64,000 nucleotides of DNA. Source: Manihot esculenta. Taxonomy: Eukaryota > Streptophyta > Magnoliopsida > Malpighiales > Euphorbiaceae. Positions 23,989-35,505 of the stretch are shown here, one piece after another. The position numbers and the translations under genes are program-made. The stretch is taken from contig NC_035177.2 in NCBI RefSeq assembly GCF_001659605.2, forward strand, positions 33,868,136-33,932,135, given 5' to 3'. The notes under the pieces were generated by a model. The model had not been told where the DNA came from, searched no databases, and worked only from the letters and a program-made list of their open reading frames with translations. Positions within the stretch are counted from its first letter, which is position 1; every line of letters starts with the position of its first letter.

Positions 23989-24851
23989 ACCTAGTCACAG
24001 CCATCCTGCCTCTAGCTATATATTACAATGATTAAATAATTAAATTTATTGATTTTTCTAAAATTACAATGATTAAATAATTAAATTTTAGAAAAATTAA
24101 TATGTAAATTTTAATAAATTGTAGAGACTAAATTATATTTTAGTGTGAAAGTTTATACTGTAATTTGGAAGAAAGAGAAACTAATAGACCATATTAAATA
24201 TTTAAGTGGAAAAGAAATGAAATCTACATTTAAGGGATTTTTATTTACTATTATTATTATTTATTACTGAGCCATCAAGATCATCAGGCTCTTTTATTTA
24301 CCACAATTACAAGAGATTTGTCTGAAGCGTAGATTCAATCACATGGCATCTCATCAAACTTGCAGTAAATTTCTAACAGCTTGATATTCAAATTTATTTA
24401 ATTTAATTCATTTCTAACTTTTTATTAAATTAATTTAGGAAATTTTTTCAAGTTAACAATTAATGCAGAAATTATGAAAAAAAAAATTTTTAGCATAATC
24501 AAGAAATTTGATCCACAAATTTTGATTTTTTTTTTTAGAACATTGAAGTTAAAATGAAATTTTAAGTTAATTTAAAAAATAAAATTAATTAAATGAAATA
24601 TTTTAATAAACACAAGAGAATTATACAAATTTCTATCCCAACAATTTTTTTCACAGTAAAAAGATCGTGCAATACCATGAGTGTGCAAGTGCACTTTGGT
24701 CATATTAATCTTTAGGATATGATGCCGCTACCAAATATCTCATTTTTCCAGCCATGCCCCACTGTTATAAGCACAAATCCATTGCTAATTTTTACTTTGT
24801 AATTTTAATTCCTGAACGCCTGTAAAATATATTTTGTATTGAAAAACATTT
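23989..24851. other. AT-rich intergenic DNA, no gene seen
   Basis: No open frame with recognisable motifs. Scattered non-repetitive stretches only. Confidence 0.5.
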
Positions 24852-25222
24852 AAAAAAATACTACTTAGTTTCATAAAAATAAAAAATTCACTAATTTGAT
24901 TCTTTAATTTTAAAAAAATACATTAAAATATTTCTAACTTTTTTAAAAGTATATTAGTTAATTCATCCTTTAGTTTTAGTCATAAGTATTATAAAAAATT
25001 TAAAATATTTTTGATATACTTTTTAAAAATCTACATAATCAATTAATAAATTTTTTAAAATTATATAAATTAAAAAATAAAATATTTAATGAAAAAATTA
25101 ACCAATGAGATAATTGGTAGATTTTTTAAAATTTTTAAAATTTTAAGGTGATTTAATGTATTTTTTAAAATTAAAAGATTAATTAATAAATTTTTCTATA
25201 GGGATTAAGTTGTTATTTTTTT
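24852..25222. repeat. Foldback (MITE-like) element with terminal inverted repeats of about 85 bp
   Basis: The left arm (from TAAAAAAATACTACTTAGTT) and the right arm (ending AAGTTGTTATTTTTTT) are inverted copies. The shared core TTTAATTTTAAAAAAATACATTAAA appears on opposite strands at about 24900-24925 and 25145-25180. The ends resemble decayed MULE-type ends of the kind seen at 33176. No coding content. Confidence 0.5.
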
Positions 25223-26334
25223 AAATATTTTTATTTTATATAAAAAATTTTAAATAAAAAATATATATTTTTAATAAAATAATTTATTTTTATTTTTTAA
25301 TTTTAATTTTAAATAATAAAATATATTAAAAAATTAAAATATAAAGATATTAATAATATTTCAACACGGAAAAAATACTCTCTTTTTTTTAAAAAAATTA
25401 TATTTTAAAATATTTTATTTTTTAATAAAAAATATTTTTTTAATTAATTTTTTAAACATCTTAAATATCAAAAAGTATAAAAATATTATTTTGTAAAATA
25501 TTTTCTCTAAAAGCTTAATTTTAATTTTTTTAACTTTAATTGAAATATAATTCAATAGCCTCCTATCTATTATTACTGATTTTCAAATTAATACAAATAA
25601 AAAAATAAAATTTTCTTCGTCTCTCCTTCCGTTTCGCTCTTAATTTTACTGTTAAAATTACATATTTACAGGTTTAATACTCCAAATTTGAGATTTAAAT
25701 TTTAAATTTAAATATTATATATTAAAAATATTATTTTAGTATGTTATTATAATTTTAAAGGAACTATTGGTATTATTTTCATTATTCTAAATATTTTTAA
25801 TAATAGTATCTACAATAGCCAATAATATTAAAATAGTATATATACACATACATAATATTTAAAAGTTACGGATCATTATAATTTAGTTACTATTGATATT
25901 TATTTTACTATTTTTAATTTTTAAAAATAGATATATAAGAAATCATTTTTAATACTTTTTAAAGACTTAATTAAAAAAATTTATATTTTAATAATTAAAA
26001 ATAATAAAAAAAATTTATATGTAATGTGATTTAATATAAATATATTACTGTTAGCTTATATATTCAAAATATATTTGATTAGAAAATATGAAATTGTAAA
26101 AGATGTAAGAAGAGATAAATATTTTGTTTCCTTACATTACTCTAAAAATTTGTAACAGTAAGTAACAACAAGTTTATTATAGTTGCATTAAAATTAAAAA
26201 AATTTAAGAAAAAATTAAAATTAAAAGCACTCTTAAATTTTAGAGACTGCATATTAAAATTAACCAAAAATTAATAAATAAGTCAGAAAGTTTTGCCTCC
26301 GATTTTAGGCTGTGCTTCTGAGCAGAATTCCGTC
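25223..26334. other. AT-rich intergenic DNA, no gene seen
   Basis: Very AT-rich with short homopolymer and palindromic blocks. No supported feature. Confidence 0.5.
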
Positions 26335-26752
26335 CGTTTAATATAAAATAAATTAAATTGAATAAATTAAAAATTAAAATTTTTATATTTATAAAAATAA
26401 AAAATTAGTTTTAGATTAAAATTGATTTGAATCAAATTAGTCTAATTTGATTTAATTTAATTTATTCAGTTAAATTTTAAAATAAATTTTTATTTTTATA
26501 TCTTATTTTTAATATTTTAAAATTTAATTCAAATATTTTAATTTTAATTATAATATAATCTTTCTATATTATTAAAAATAATATATTATTAGTCTTTAAT
26601 TAATTTTTTAATTAAAATTAAATTGAATTAAAATAATTAAAATTTTTAAAAATAAAAAATCAAATTAAATTAAAAAAATGAAATATTATTCAAAATTAAT
26701 AAAAAATAAATTAAAAATTTAAATTAATTTAATTTCATCTATTTTTTCGATA
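26335..26752. repeat. AT-rich dispersed repeat, copy 2
   Basis: Diverged direct copy of 23600-23988 (see that entry). Confidence 0.5.
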
Positions 26753-28470
26753 CGAAGAGAATATTGCCCACCCATAGAATGAGGTCAAAAGAAACAATCT
26801 ACAGTGAGAGATTGATAATGGTGCCATTTGAAAATTCAATTCAACAAAGTATATAAAATCCAGCTAATGCATTTCAAATTTTTTAATATTTTAAATATTT
26901 TTTAGTGGAATCGAACACTAATTAATGACAAGAAATATCAAAACTTGCCCCACTTTTTTGTAATGTGTTCTACTATTTCTAATTCTTAAGTTATAGTTTA
27001 AGCGACTCAAATGTTCTTTTGCATTGGATTATATTAAATGGTATCATTGAAAAGGGCAAACTAATTTGATTGTGTTGTATCTCTCTCTAAACTTTTATAA
27101 AAAGCTTACAATAAGCAACTAATTGACTAAAATGGATGATATTAAATAATAATAAGTTAATTAAAAATTATTAATACTAATTTTAAATTACATATTATAT
27201 ATTTTGATTATAAAAAAATTAAGATTATAAATCAATCATTTTAAGTAACTTTTTTAATGATATTAACAGGTATTATATCAGTTCTAAATATAATTCATTT
27301 TCCAATAATGAAATACATAATATAAAAAAGAATTAATTGTAAACAAAATATTATGGTGAAATATATGTATATATATTTTTTTCATCAATGACATTAATTA
27401 CTTATATAAAAAAAATTACAGAAAATAATTTTACATCTATCTATAAGAACTTTTTTTTTTCTTTTTCAAAGAAAAACTTTTATTATCTGTAAAAATTTCA
27501 TGATAATTCAATTTAGTTGATTACTTTTTTTTCAATTTTTTTATTTAAAATGAAAAAAATTAATTTTTTAATTTAATTTTTTTAAAAAAAATTAAAATCA
27601 TATATGATTTTATTAGAATTGTATGATTTATAAAAATTTATTTAAAATTATTTTAAACAAATTATTTGGCAAATAAAATTCACTGCAAAAAATAAAAATA
27701 ATAATAATAATATTTACTGATTAAATTATTAAAAAAATAACTTGCTAAAATAAATTACCGATTTCTTATTAACCATTTGAAATACCCATAATAAAATTAT
27801 ATATTATTTATTGATAAAAAATTCATAATCATATTTTTATTTTTTAATATTTAGTGTTTTCTATCCATTGTTTCTTCCGTGATAATTCTATTTTTTTACA
27901 AAGTATGACAATTTTATCTAATTTCTTTAATTCTTCTTTAACTGTGTTTTTATTTTAATTTTTATCTTTTATAGAGAATTGTATACTCTTTGCATAAAAA
28001 TTTTATTTTCCTTTACTATGGTAACTTTTAATTTTAAGCCTGTTTCACGAAAAATATTTTTTAAGAAAATATTTTTTATATTTTTTATTATTTAGAATAT
28101 TTAAAAAATTTAACTATTAAAAAATATTTTTCTAATTAAAAAATTAAATCATTTTTAAGAAAATAATTTCCTTTTATGAAAAGAGAAAGTGATTTTTTAC
28201 TTATTAAAATTTTTATATATAAATTTTTTAATAAATTTTATTTTTTTATAAATAATAAAAAAAGTAAATTATTTTATTAAAAAAATATTTTTTATATAAA
28301 ATATTTTTCATAAGAAATATTTTTTAAATATAAATTATTTTTTGTAAATAAATGGAGGATAAATTAATAATTATTTATTGAAAAATTTTAATACAATATA
28401 ATTTCTTTTTAATATACTATGTTATATGAATTTAAAGTTTTAAAATGCTAGAGCATCTTGTAAAAATCTT
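26753..28470. other. AT-rich intergenic DNA, no gene seen
   Basis: No coding support. About 28035-28360 contains alternating GAAAAATATTTTT-type blocks that may be an old foldback element, but the arms are too degenerate to delimit. Confidence 0.4.
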
Positions 28471-28622
28471 TTGTCAACAGATTGATGCACTTTCTAACCG
28501 ATGGAATGATTATGCACTATCATTTAAAATTTTATTATACTATTTTTTGTCAACAGATTGATGCACTTTCTAACCGATGGAATGATTATGCACTATCATT
28601 TAAAATTTTATTATACTATTTT
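28471..28622. repeat. Tandem duplication, two 76-bp copies
   Basis: The unit beginning TTGTCAACAGATTGATGCAC at 28471 is repeated from 28547 with no difference that I can see over the unit. Near identity implies a recent duplication. Confidence 0.9.
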
Positions 28623-29628
28623 TAATTTAAGAGATAACTTGTATTGTAACTGTTATGTGAACATTTAAGATTGAAGATAGGACGAATGTAATGTAATATT
28701 TTGAAATTAAGAGTAGTTGTATTAGAATTACGTATTTTAATCTATGTGATCATTAATTTTTATATTATCAAAAAATGAAATTAGTTATTGCAAATTTTAA
28801 AAATTCATACCGATCAGTAAATAGGGATTTTGCAATTATAAGTATAAGAATTTACTGAATTGCGTTCGCTAACGGTAACTCTTCATGGAATCTTACCCCA
28901 TAGTTAAAAGGGCAAATTTTAACAAAAAATTAAGATTAAAGCGTTTGAGTTTTTTTTTCTTATTGGAATGAAGTATTATTTTATCGAACTCTCGGCTGTT
29001 TTTGAATTATGTAAGTAATTTATTTTAATAATTATTTTGATTTAATAAGAATGAAAGAATTGAATTATAAAAAATTAATTGTGATACTATCGTAGGCCGA
29101 TAACTACGGCAACAATTAATTATTACCTATTAAAATAAATTATATTAAAACAACTCGTATCGTGGATCATAATCTAATTAAAGCTCGTTATAAAATCTAT
29201 TATATGCTACTTAAATCTATTTTAAAAGGATTGAATTAGTGCGAATATCCATAAAAATCCAACCGAGGTTCAAGATTAATGGAAGGATATTAGAGATGAG
29301 TTGAAGGGAGACAAGATCAATATGATTCAGTTAAAGTGGGATGTGGGGGCTCACTTCACTCACTTGTTGCTAGCCAAAGAAAGGGACAAGATTGGACTTA
29401 GCCATGGAGGAGGACCATCCTAGCTAAAAAGCTGCACCACGATAGCTTTTTCTGATTCCTCAATCCAGAAGAACACCTCTCTCTCTCTCCTCCTGCAACA
29501 GAATCTTGTCCTCCTCACAGAAAAATAAGCATAATTTTCCGTTTTTTCCTTCACTATTATGCAATAATAACAATAATAAAAAAAAAACTTCTAAAGATCG
29601 TTCAACAACTCCCACCACCACTACCACC
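28623..29628. other. Intergenic DNA becoming less AT-rich toward 29280
   Basis: No gene recognised. From about 29280 the composition is more gene-like, with a CT repeat at about 29480, and may be the 5' flank of the short ORF at 29629. Confidence 0.4.
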
Positions 29629-29718
29629 ATGGCCAACAGCCCCACCACAACCACCTACGACAATAACATCAACAGTTGCCAAGACAACAAAGGCATGCAG
29701 CAGCGGCCGGCCTCTTAA
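29629..29718 (+). CDS. Unrecognised 29-codon ORF, possible first exon or gene fragment
   Basis: The ATG at 29629 sits in a strong plant start context (ACCATGGCC). It opens a 29-residue peptide rich in Thr, Asn and Gln, ending in TAA at 29716-29718. The 350 bp upstream are less AT-rich than the surroundings and contain a CT tract as in plant 5' leaders. The frame extends upstream without a stop to 29506 but without an ATG. I recognise no domain. It could be a genuine small gene, the first exon of a captured or broken gene, or chance. Confidence 0.2.
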   Translation: MANSPTTTTYDNNINSCQDNKGMQQRPAS

Positions 29719-29989
29719 ACAGTTCCAAATAGTCACATGATATGTTATATCATACATCTCCATAACTCATGATATGATTAGACATTATGAGGGATTCTCT
29801 CTACAGAACATGCATGCATGCCCATGTCCCTCATTTTAATGCCTTCTCTACTACTAACCCTATTTTCAAAAATGACATGATTGGATATATGACAATTGCA
29901 CCTACAAAAACCATGTAAGCAAAAAAATAAGTTTTCAACCTCATATTTTCAAGAATTTAAGAGTGAAGTGTTAATTGAGATCGAATTAG
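29719..29989. other. Spacer after the short ORF
   Basis: Non-repetitive DNA. No feature supported. Confidence 0.4.
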
Positions 29990-31430
29990 CGAGGGATGTT
30001 ACCAATAAATTTTCATTCATTAGCGATATCAATAAATTTGCTTAATTTTTAACATAAAAAATTTGTATAATAATTCACAAAATGAATTCAAAATTTATTA
30101 GTAATTTACAGATTTATAAAATAATTAATTTTAAATTTTATTAATAGAGTTAAAATCCGTTAATAAATTTTTTAGTAATTCACAGCGGATTAAATTTTAT
30201 CTATAAATTTTAAAATATATTAAAATTATTAATAAATTTTAAATCTATTAATAATTTATTAATGAATTATCGATAGGTTAAAAATTTATTACTAATTTTT
30301 ATTATTAAATTAATAAATAAAAAAATATAAAATTTATAAACGAATGAAATTCATTGCTAAATTTGTCGGTAAATTTAAGATAAAATTTTTGTATTTTTTT
30401 TCTTAAAATCCTTATTTTTCACATACCAATAAATTTGAAATTTATTAATAACTTATAAAAAATTTTTCTTTAAAAAAATTTAATAATAAACTATAAATTT
30501 ATTACTAAATCTTAATTTGTATTTATAAATATAATATCACTTCTTCTCCTTTTATTATTTATTCATTTTATTTTTATTTTATTTTATTTCCCTTTCTCTT
30601 ATTTTTATTATTTATTTATTATTATTTTCTTTTATTTATCTTTCCTTATTTCATAATATTTTTTATCATTTTCATTTATTTTATTATCTTTTTTTATCAT
30701 TTTTTTATAATTTTATTTTCTATTACTTTCTCTAGTTGCTTTTCTTCATTCTTTTTCTTACTTTTTTTTCCTCAGTTTCTTCATTTTCTTCTCTAATCAT
30801 TTATTTCCTTTTCTCTCTTTTCTCTAATCATCTTTTTCTCTCTTTTTCTTCTTTTCCATAATTTTTCTTTTTATCGTTTTCTTTTTTTTCTCCTTTTTCT
30901 TTCTTTTTCTATTATTTCCTTTCATTTTACATCACTTACTTTTCTCTAATTTCTATTTTCTCTCATTTTCTATTTTTTTTCATTTTATTATATCATCTAC
31001 ACTTTTTTTCTTTCAAATATTCTTACATTTCTAATAAATATTAAATAAAAATTAAAAAAATTATTAATTATTATAATAATAATATATTTTAGAACTTAAT
31101 AAATTAATAAAAAAAGATTAATAATAAAATTTATTATTAAATTAAAATAATAATTATTTTTTAAAATTATTTCAATCACCTATAAATTTACTAATCAATT
31201 GCCATCCGTTAATAATTTTTTAATGGATTTAACCACCAAATTTCACATCCATTAATAAATTTATTAACCATTAATAATATATATATATTTTTTAAAAATA
31301 TAATTTACTAATAAATTTAAAATCTATTAATAATAATAGCAGTACCAACGTAATCCGTTCGTAAATTATTTACTAATAAATTTTTATTAGGTTATTAACG
31401 GATTGAAAATTTTTTATAGTTCATATATAA
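29990..31430. repeat. Possible decayed CACTA-type element with subterminal repeats
   Basis: Both flanks are packed with short variants of TAAATTTATTAATAAATTT and ATCCGTTAATAAAT in both orientations. Examples are GTCGGTAAATTTA at about 30370 and ATCCGTTCGTAAATTATT at about 31350. The right end reads AACGGATTGAAAATTTTTTATAGT, loosely like a CACTA terminus. A 480-bp CT-rich tract fills the middle (30535-31020). I find no transposase and no confirmed terminal CACTA or 3-bp duplication. Confidence 0.3.
30535..31020. repeat. Low-complexity CT/T-rich tract
   Basis: Pyrimidine-rich plus strand with CTTTTTCTT-type blocks. No coding content. Confidence 0.75.
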
Positions 31431-33175
31431 TTAATTATTTAATAAATATATTAAATATTCATAGGAATTTTTGTTTTGATAAATAAATTTTCATGTTGAT
31501 TGGAGATACAGAGGTGATGTATCTCAAAATATTTTGGATTCCCACCTCCAGCTTGTTTTTTTTGGATGAATTACTTTCATTCAATTTTCGAAAAAAGGTA
31601 AAATATGTCCTTTAATTATTTTATAAGATATAAAATATCAAATCTCATCTTATAATTTAGATTTATCATTTAATTATCATTAAAAGACTGACTATCATTA
31701 CACCTTCTTTGAATATTGATGGTGTGTTAAATTTTCATATTTATTAAGAATTGCTTATATTTTCAAAAAAAAAAAAAAAGAATTGCTTATTGTTTTGGGA
31801 ACTATCTTTTAGAAATAAATTAGATCTGACTAATTTTTTTTAAAATGCATGAATCTATTTGTAAATATATATGGAATATGAAGATTGTCAAGTTCCTTCT
31901 CATATAATAATATTGAACTTATAATAAAACACTATCGAATAGCTTCTTTCCTCATAGCAGGATCTTATTTTTGGAAGATTTCATTTTCAAAATATGATCA
32001 TTCATATTATTGATTAACATTAACTATGAGGTATACTTCTATGAAATAAATATCAATATCAAAGGAAGTCATTTCCTCATCATTCCTTTCAGACTATGAG
32101 TTAAAAAAATGGAATAATTAAAATTTATTACATATCTGTAAAAAGAAAATATTTAAAACACCTTCAAAACACAAATAAATAGATATTTTTTTAAAAAAAA
32201 ATAGGACCCACTTTAATATTTCTTAGTAGACTTATTCACTTAAGAATTTCTTCTGCAAAAAAAAGATAAAAGTGTGTTTTGTGTATGATACATGATCAAA
32301 TCTCAACTCTTGCAAAAAAGAAAGCTTAGGATCCTCCAACAGCCTGTTAAAATCGAGCCGAATAAGTTTTGATCTATTTTTTATTTGGTATAAAATGATT
32401 GGTAACTTTGATATCAATTATAACATCAGCCTAAATCTAACCTAAATAATTTTTAAAATTATTTTTTACTTAATTTAAAATAATTAATTAGATTGTTTTA
32501 TCCTAATTATTATATACTCTATAAGTTGTTTATGGCATTTCTTGCGAGTTCCAATCAACTGTAGGAAGAGCACAGAAGAAATAGATGGAATCTGAGTAAT
32601 TGGTTAGTGGAATTGCATTGTCATTAGGCAATTTGCCTAATTGGGTTTCTGCAAATACCAACTATAAAGTTTCTGATAACTAGGAAAACCACTCATCATC
32701 TACTCCAAATGAATTGCCTCAATCAAATTATACGAAAAGAGATTTGCTAATCTATCCCACTAATATACTTGCTTTTTTTCCTTTTTTTCTTAATATGAAC
32801 AATGATTTAATTTTGAAAAAAAAAAAAAAGAAAAGAAAAAGGTGATAAGTCCATATCTTCTTTGATGTGCAATTGCTAATAATGAAAAAGAGACTCCTCT
32901 AGTGAATCCACTAATTAAGCTCAAGTACACCATACCAATCAACTCCAATCTCCCCTCCCCCCTCTCCATTCACTTTTTATAAATTAATTAATATTTTTCA
33001 CTTAAAATGAATAAATATTAATTTAATAGTACAAACGTAATTAAATAAATTGTTTTTATGACGTAAACTTATCATTTACTCTATTTCTGTTATTAATCCG
33101 TGTATGCATGTACTTAGATTGTAAAAAAAAATTCATTAGAAATTTCCATTTTTTAATAAAATTTTATAAGAAAAA
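31431..33175. other. AT-rich intergenic DNA with one poly(A) stub
   Basis: No gene is supported. The only structured item is the target-duplication-flanked poly(A) insertion at 31746-31790, described separately. Confidence 0.5.
31746..31790 (+). mobile_element. Minimal poly(A) retroposition stub with 13-bp TSD
   Basis: AAGAATTGCTTAT at 31746-31758 is repeated exactly at 31778-31790. Between them lie 19 bases, ATTTTC followed by A's. A perfect 13-bp duplication around a poly(A) tail is the signature of LINE-machinery insertion, here 5'-truncated almost to nothing. The TTTC-poly(A) end matches the SINE at 34564-34660. Confidence 0.6.
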
Positions 33176-33419
33176 GGGAGATTTACAATTTAGTCCCTGG
33201 ATATTATCATTATTAACAAGTCAGTTCCTGTATTTTTAGAAACCTATTAAAACGTCCTTATGTTTTATTTCCGTCAACGAAATAGTCCTTCCATCCTATT
33301 TTCCATTAAAATTAGATAAAGGAGGAGAGAGAAAATTTTTAAAATCCAATTTTACCCTCAAATAAAACCATTTATTTAGTTCTTGTATATTACAATTATT
33401 AACAAGTTAATCCTTACAT

Positions 33420-33735
33420 TTTCAAAAATCTATTAAAATATTTTTATCTTTTTTCATATCTATTAAAACGTTCTTATCGTTTTTTTTTTGTCAAAAAATA
33501 GTCCCTATCTTTTCTCATATCTATTAAAACATCCTTATCGTTTCTTTATGTCAACGAAATAGTCCCTCCTCATCGTTTCTTTCTGTCAACGAAATCGTCC
33601 CTCTCTATATTTTTAGAAATCTATTAAAACGTCCTTATTGTTTATTTTTGTCAACGAAATAGTCCTTATCTTTTCTCAGATCTATTAAAACGTCCTTATC
33701 GTTTCTTTTTGTCAACAAAATAGTCCCTATCTTTT
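33420..33735. repeat. Tandem repeats of about 60 bp derived from the left TIR
   Basis: Five or six degenerate units each carry CTATTAAAACGTCCTTATCG and GTCAACGAAATAGTCCCTAT-like blocks. The same sequence occurs once in the left TIR at about 33247-33290. The TIR has been amplified inward. Confidence 0.75.
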
Positions 33736-33741
33736 CTTTTC

Positions 33742-34170
33742 TCCTCTTCCTCCTCCTTCTCCTCCTCCTCCTCCTCCTCCGAAAAAGAAGAAAAAGAAGA
33801 AGAAGAAGAAGAAGAAGAGAAAGAAGAAAAAGAAGAAGAAGAAGCAGAAGAAGGAGAAGAAGAAGAAGAAGAAGAAGAAGAAGAAGAAGAAGAAGAAGAA
33901 GAAGAAGAAGAAGAAGAAGAAGAAGAATAAGAATGAGAAGAAGAAGAAGAAGAATGAGAAGAAGAAGAACAAGAGAAAGAAGAAAAAGAAGAAAAAGAAG
34001 CAAAAGAAGAAAAAGGAGAAGAAGAAGGAGAAGAAGCAGGAGAAGCAGCAGAAGAAGAAGAAGCAGAAGAAGAAGAAGAAGCAGAAGCAGAAGGAAGAAG
34101 AATTGATGATGAAGCAGAAGGAAGAAGATATTGATGAAGAAGAAAAGGAAGGAGGAGGAGGAGAAAAATA
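33742..34170. repeat. (CTC)n then (GAA)n microsatellite tract
   Basis: Short CTC/CCT repeats at 33742-33780, followed by about 390 bp of GAA-type trinucleotides with GCA and GGA interruptions. Long homopolymeric frames on either strand are artefacts of this tract. Confidence 0.95.
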
Positions 34171-34398
34171 ATGGGGGATAATTTAGTTTTTTACTCTATT
34201 TTTAACGGAAAAAATAGACGGAAGGACTATTTCGTTGATGGAGAGAAAACATAAGGACGTGTTAATAGGTTTATAAAAATACAGGGACTGACTTGTTAAT
34301 AATGGCAATACACAGGGACTAAATTGTAAATCTCCCTAAAAAAAATGATCATATAGCAGCAGAAAATTTTTATTTAAACCATGGCTATATAAATCTTT

Positions 34399-34980
34399 GA
34401 GAAATTTATTATTTAGTACTTGAGTATTGTTATTATTAATAAATCAATTATTGCATGTTCAGAAAACCATTAAAATATTTTTACTTTTTCTCCCGTTAAC
34501 GAAATAGTCGTTTTATCTTTTTTTTTCGTTAAAAATAAATGAAAGAATAACAAAGGAAATTTTGCACTCTGAGACTTAGCCTGGTGGAAAGTGCATCCTG
34601 ATAGACCTGCGAGGTCTAAGGTTCGACTCCCCCAACCCCCTATTTCAAAAAAAAAAAAAAACAAAGGAAATTTTTAAAACTCAAATATGCCTTTAAATAA
34701 AATCTTTTATTTAGTTTCTGAGTATTGCTATTATTAATAAATCAATTCTTATATTTTCAAAAATTTATTAAAATATCTTTATTTTTTCTCTCCGTCAATG
34801 AAATAATTCCTCCTCTTTCTTAAAAAAAATAAAATTAAAGAAGGAAGAGGAGAGTAATTTGATTTTTTATTATATTTTTAACGATAAAAATAGATGAAAA
34901 TTATTTTATTAATGGAGAAAAAAGAAAAGATGTTTTAATAAATTTCTGGAAATATAAAAACTGATTTGTTAATGTTAATT
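34399..34980. repeat. Degenerate second copy of the MULE-like family
   Basis: 34399-34520 resembles the left TIR of 33176 (TTTAGTACTTGAGTATTG, then CCGTTAACGAAATAGTCG). About 34860-34975 resembles the inverted right TIR. A second left-arm-like block lies at about 34700-34810. The copy is interrupted by the SINE at 34564-34660. Confidence 0.5.
34564..34660 (+). mobile_element. Short tRNA-derived SINE (97 bp) with perfect 14-bp TSD
   Basis: The body contains a Pol III A box (TAGCCTGGTGG at about 34578) and a perfect B box (GGTTCGACTCC at 34620-34630), then a CCCCCAACCCCC stretch, TATTTC and a poly(A) tail. ACAAAGGAAATTTT at 34550-34563 is repeated exactly at 34661-34674. The layout of tRNA-like head, tail and long TSD identifies a SINE rather than a tRNA gene: there is no acceptor stem pairing or cloverleaf. 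It lies in the degenerate MULE-like copy. SINEs depend on LINE proteins for mobility. Confidence 0.85.
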
Positions 34981-35442
34981 TTTTTAAAATTTTTATTATT
35001 TAAATAAATGAAGTTTTATTATTATTATATAATTTTATTATAAATTTATTTTTAAAATTTATACAAACTCGATATTGATAAATTTTTTTTTTTGCGTTGA
35101 TGAAAAATCCATCAGCATGGAATTAATTATGGGGAGAATAAGAATATGAATAAGCATGTGTGTAATGGTAGGTATTCACACGTGAAAGGCAGCAACTACA
35201 GAAGTATGATGCTCTAATGATTTCTTTGCTTTATTTTATTCTCTTGATTCACAGTATAAACTTATAGAGAGACATATGTGACATACAAAGTGGGAATTTC
35301 TACTTTTTCTATTTTTTTTTCCCTTTTTCCTTTTATAGTGAATATCTATGACATTTTTTTATAATTAGTTATTAAATAATTGCTTAATTGTATAGTCGTG
35401 GAGCTTCCCTATGGGAGGAGTGTGCTGCACCATTAGTAGTGC
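34981..35442. other. AT-rich intergenic DNA, no gene seen
   Basis: No coding or repeat structure supported. Confidence 0.5.

Positions 35443-35502
<60 letters not shown>
35443..35502. repeat. (ATA)n microsatellite
   Basis: About 20 uninterrupted ATA units. Confidence 0.95.

Positions 35503-35505
<3 letters not shown>

Larger units (their letters stand above)
33176..34336. mobile_element. Non-autonomous MULE-like element with TIRs of about 130 bp and a 9-bp TSD
   Basis: The left end (GGGAGATTTACAATTTAGTC at 33176) and the right end (its inverse, finishing at 34336) are inverted repeats recognisable for roughly 130 bp. The flanks TAAGAAAAA (33167-33175) and TAAAAAAAA (34337-34345) match at 8 of 9 bases, the TSD size of Mutator-like elements. 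Inside are tandem sub-repeats derived from the left TIR (33420-33735), then CTC and GAA microsatellite DNA. There is no transposase. Confidence 0.72.

Noticed and set aside
29460..29654. Minus-strand Val/Gly/Leu-rich ORF
   Set aside because: Low complexity, reverse complement of ACC/CT repeats. No supporting start context.
33635..34003. Long minus-strand frames of poly-Leu or poly-Phe
   Set aside because: They are translations of the GAA/CTT microsatellite inside the MULE-like element, not a protein.
34564..34660. Possible tRNA gene
   Set aside because: A and B boxes are present, but no cloverleaf or acceptor stem. The poly(A) tail and 14-bp target duplication mark a SINE.
34470..34664. Minus-strand ORF with GSRTLDLAG motif
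   Set aside because: It is the antisense of the SINE and its poly(A) tail.
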